Source of the DNA: Rhodoferax sp. | GTDB lineage: Bacteria > Pseudomonadota > Gammaproteobacteria > Burkholderiales > Burkholderiaceae_C | Assembly: GCA_024235935.1 (NCBI GenBank) | Contig: JACKLL010000005.1 | Coordinates: 183,410-247,409, forward strand | Direction: 5' to 3' | DNA: 64,000 bases | Part shown: in pieces, positions 62,134 to 64,000 of the stretch | How positions within the stretch are numbered: the first letter of the stretch is position 1 | How the letters are laid out: every line of letters starts with the position of its first letter | Position numbers and translations under genes: made by a program | The notes under the pieces: model-generated | What the model saw: the letters and a program-made list of their open reading frames with translations, nothing else | The model's database searches: none | What the model was told of the DNA's origin: nothing

Positions 62134-62214
62134 ATGGGTCTTGGGTCCGGGAGACGGTGACATTGTAGGAATCGGCGCGTACGTGTATTCACCTGGCCGC
62201 ATATCTGAAATTTA

Positions 62215-62224
62215 TGTATGCAAT
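62215..62224 (+). promoter_or_regulatory. Half-site matching the Rieske operator, near gntR
   Basis: TGTATGCAAT recurs here, identical to the right arm of the operator at 62361-62370. It lies about 82 bases upstream of the GntR start and may allow autoregulation. Confidence 0.4.
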
Positions 62225-62321
62225 CGCGATTGACCAACGGGAGAAAAGTGGGAGTTCATGCCATTTTGACCCTCGGAAAGCCCATTCTGCGCCAAATTTT
62301 ATGAATATTCTGGTGAAATCG

Positions 62322-62370
62322 TTGACATGCATGGATTCTCTGCAATACATTGCATTCAGTTGTATGCAAT
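62322..62370 (+). promoter_or_regulatory. Rieske gene promoter with overlapping palindromic operator
   Basis: TTGACA (62322-62327) and TACATT (62346-62351) are spaced 18 bases apart. The palindrome ATTGCATTCAG / TTGTATGCAAT (62349-62370; 9 of 11 arm pairs) overlaps the -10. Its right arm contains TTGTATGCAA, one base off the TTGTATACAA type bound by many FadR-subfamily regulators. This geometry suits repression. Confidence 0.65.
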
Positions 62371-62415
62371 CAGTTTCAAGCGATAGTTTGTCGCATTCTT
62401 TCAGAGGGAGCAAGC

Positions 62416-63738
62416 ATGATCAGTGCGGAGCAGAACGACTTCATGACCCGGGTCGGCCCCGGTACGCCGGCGGGCACTTTGTTGCGCCGCTATTGGCAGC
62501 CAGTGGCCTTGTCCGATGAACTGGCAGGCCCCCGCCCGGTTCGACCGGTGCAGTTGATGGGGCAGCACTTCGTCCTGTTCCGCGATGAAAACGGGCAGTT
62601 GGGGATGCTGGATCGCGACTGCCCGCACCGCGGCGCCGATCTGGCCTTCGGCCGACTGGAAGATGGCGGCCTGCGCTGTCCGTTCCACGGTTGGTTGTTC
62701 GATGCCAAGGGCAATTGCCTGCAGACGCCGGCCGAGCCGGTGGGCAGCAAGCTGTGCACCCGCATCAAGCAGGCGGCCTACCCGGTTGTGGAGCGGGCGG
62801 GAACCATCTTCGCCTATCTCGGCGAGGGCGAACCGCCGGCCTTTCCGGACTTCGACTGTTTTGTCGCACCCGACACGCATGTATTCGCGTTCAAGGGCCT
62901 GTTCGAATGCAACTGGCTGCAGGCCCTGGAAGTGGGCATGGACCCAGCGCACGCGTCCTACCTGCACCGGTTTTTCAAGGATGCCGACACGTCGGCAGGC
63001 TACGGCAAGCAGTTCCGAGGCGCTTCGGCCGACTCCGACATGCCGATCACGCAGGTGCTGCGGGAATTCGAGCGCCCCGACATCAGCGTCGAGCCGACTG
63101 ACTACGGCATGCGGCTGACGGCGCTGCGCCATCTGTCGGAATCGCAGACCCATGTGCGCGTGACCAATGTGGTGTTCCCGCAGGCCTTTGTGATTCCGAT
63201 GAGCGCCGAGATGACGATTTCCCAGTGGCATGTGCCGGTGGACGATACGCATTGCTACTGGTACGCCATCTTCACCAGCTTCACCGGGCCGGTCGACAAG
63301 CAGCAGATGCGCGATCAGCGCCTGAAGCTGTATGAGCTGCCCGACTACACCTCGCGCAAGAACAAGCGCAACCATTACGGCTACAGCGTCGACGAGCAGA
63401 TGACCGAGACCTATACCGGCATGGGTGACGACATCAACGTGCATGACCAGTGGGCCATCGAATCGCAGGGCCCGATCCAGGATCGCACCCGCGAACACCT
63501 GGGAACCACCGACAAGGGCATCATCGCCTACCGGCGCATGCTGGTGAAGGCCATCGAAAGCACCCAGGCGGGCGAAGCTGCGCCGATGCTGCTGGATGCC
63601 GCGCAGGCAAGCGCCTTGACCGGTCCGCCGTCGATCGACGGGGTCAGCGCCGCCGCCGACGTGCAGGGCTACTGGCAGCGCGCCGACCATGCGCGTCGCA
63701 TGCAGTCCGACTGGGCCCGTGCCCGGCTGGCGACCTGA
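62416..63738 (+). CDS. Rieske non-heme iron oxygenase, alpha subunit
   Basis: A 440-residue oxygenase of the phthalate 4,5-dioxygenase/LigX-like group. The Rieske centre is CPHRGADLAFGRLEDGGLRCPFHGW (Cys-x-His and Cys-x2-His). The mononuclear iron site is in EVGMDPAHASYLHRFF (two His; the bridging Asp is present). It has no small-subunit partner in view. AGGGAG precedes the ATG. It probably hydroxylates or demethylates an aromatic compound and needs a reductase, which is not in the window. It is followed after 16 bases by a glutamine-synthetase-like gene. Confidence 0.92.
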   Translation: MISAEQNDFMTRVGPGTPAGTLLRRYWQPVALSDELAGPRPVRPVQLMGQHFVLFRDENGQLGMLDRDCPHRGADLAFGRLEDGGLRCPFHGWLFDAKGNCLQTPAEPVGSKLCTRIKQAAYPVVERAGTIFAYLGEGEPPAFPDFDCFVAPDTHVFAFKGLFECNWLQALEVGMDPAHASYLHRFFKDADTSAGYGKQFRGASADSDMPITQVLREFERPDISVEPTDYGMRLTALRHLSESQTHVRVTNVVFPQAFVIPMSAEMTISQWHVPVDDTHCYWYAIFTSFTGPVDKQQMRDQRLKLYELPDYTSRKNKRNHYGYSVDEQMTETYTGMGDDINVHDQWAIESQGPIQDRTREHLGTTDKGIIAYRRMLVKAIESTQAGEAAPMLLDAAQASALTGPPSIDGVSAAADVQGYWQRADHARRMQSDWARARLAT

Positions 63739-63754
63739 AGCAAAGGCCGAGATC

Positions 63755-64000
63755 ATGCCAACATTCGTAGACCGCCATGGCCTTTGGTCCGATGCCCAGC
63801 AAGCGCAGGCGCGCGAACTGGTGGGCCGCATCGATGCCGGTGAGCTGGATCTGGTGCGATTCGCCTGGCCAGACCAGCACGGCATTTTGCGCGGCAAGAC
63901 CCTGGTCGCCTCCGAAGCGCGCGATGCCCTGTGGGCGGGCGTCAACCTGACCTCGACCCTGCTGGGCAAGGACACCTCCCACAGAACGGTGTTCCCGGTT
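63755..64000 (+). CDS. Glutamine-synthetase family protein, cut by window edge
   Basis: The first 82 residues of a protein whose DLVRFAWPDQHGILRGKTL matches the glutamine synthetase N-terminal beta-grasp domain (compare VRFxWxDxxGxxRGK in gamma-glutamyl ligases). ATG at 63755. Its coupling to a Rieske oxygenase resembles aniline- and amine-degradation operons. There a GS-like enzyme first glutamylates the amine. The catalytic domain is outside the window, so the function is uncertain. Confidence 0.8.
   Translation, partial: MPTFVDRHGLWSDAQQAQARELVGRIDAGELDLVRFAWPDQHGILRGKTLVASEARDALWAGVNLTSTLLGKDTSHRTVFPV

Noticed and set aside
1..64000. CRISPR arrays, prophage, rRNA operons
   Set aside because: No regularly spaced repeats, phage structural genes or rRNA sequence found on reading.

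Overview
The window is ordinary, GC-rich chromosomal DNA from a betaproteobacterium, almost certainly Burkholderiales. Evidence for this: the xseA-exbB-exbD and DUF192-icd-clpS-clpA gene orders, an EarP/EF-P pair with arginine at EF-P position 32, a PHB granule phasin, and DppBCDF-type transporters. The order xseA-sodB next to exbBD looks Alcaligenaceae/Bordetella-like, but that rank is inference. There are no rRNA genes, CRISPR arrays, recognisable transposases or phage genes.

Layout. 1-9 kb: housekeeping (exbD, exbB, xseA, sodB, icd, clpS, clpA). 9-13.5 kb: an orphan iron-type binding protein behind a Fur-box-like site, a patatin lipoprotein, and a class III nucleotide cyclase fused to a histidine-rich membrane domain and a 2Fe-2S ferredoxin. 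13.6-21.9 kb: an overlapping glycan-assembly cluster with four glycosyltransferases, an inverted asparagine-synthetase gene, a histidine phosphatase and a polysaccharide deacetylase. 22.1-32.9 kb: a complete DppBCDF/Yej-like ABC importer, running into a degenerate ABC exporter-like protein, a free cyclic-nucleotide-binding protein and a membrane adenylate cyclase. 33-41.6 kb: a phasin with two matching palindromic operators, nitroreductase, DUF364, pncB, a 2-hydroxyacid dehydrogenase, rmuC, an MFS pump and a LOG-family protein. 41.7-47.9 kb: DHH phosphoesterase, CapK/PaaK-like ligase, Prs-like enzyme, AMP-phosphorylase-like enzyme and DUF3445 protein. 47.9-57.3 kb: efp, earP, uvrC, pgsA, EamA, tartrate/D-malate dehydrogenase, hupB, tRNA-Val and ppiD.

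At tRNA-His (57384-57459) the last 17 bases of the tRNA recur at 61299-61315. They bracket a 3.9 kb island with a LuxR-type regulator and a three-gene operon of unknown function (two secreted proteins and one membrane protein). No integrase is left in it. After the island, a GntR regulator is divergent from a Rieske oxygenase and the start of a glutamine-synthetase-like gene. A palindromic operator overlaps the Rieske promoter.

Candidates for an undescribed system are: (a) the degenerate ABC protein, CNMP-binding protein and cyclase module; (b) the glycan cluster beside a redox-type cyclase; (c) the nucleotide-phosphorolysis gene group; (d) the tRNA-His island operon. Several conserved genes (clpA, earP, uvrC, the tartrate dehydrogenase) carry single- or double-base frameshifts that look like consensus errors rather than real decay.
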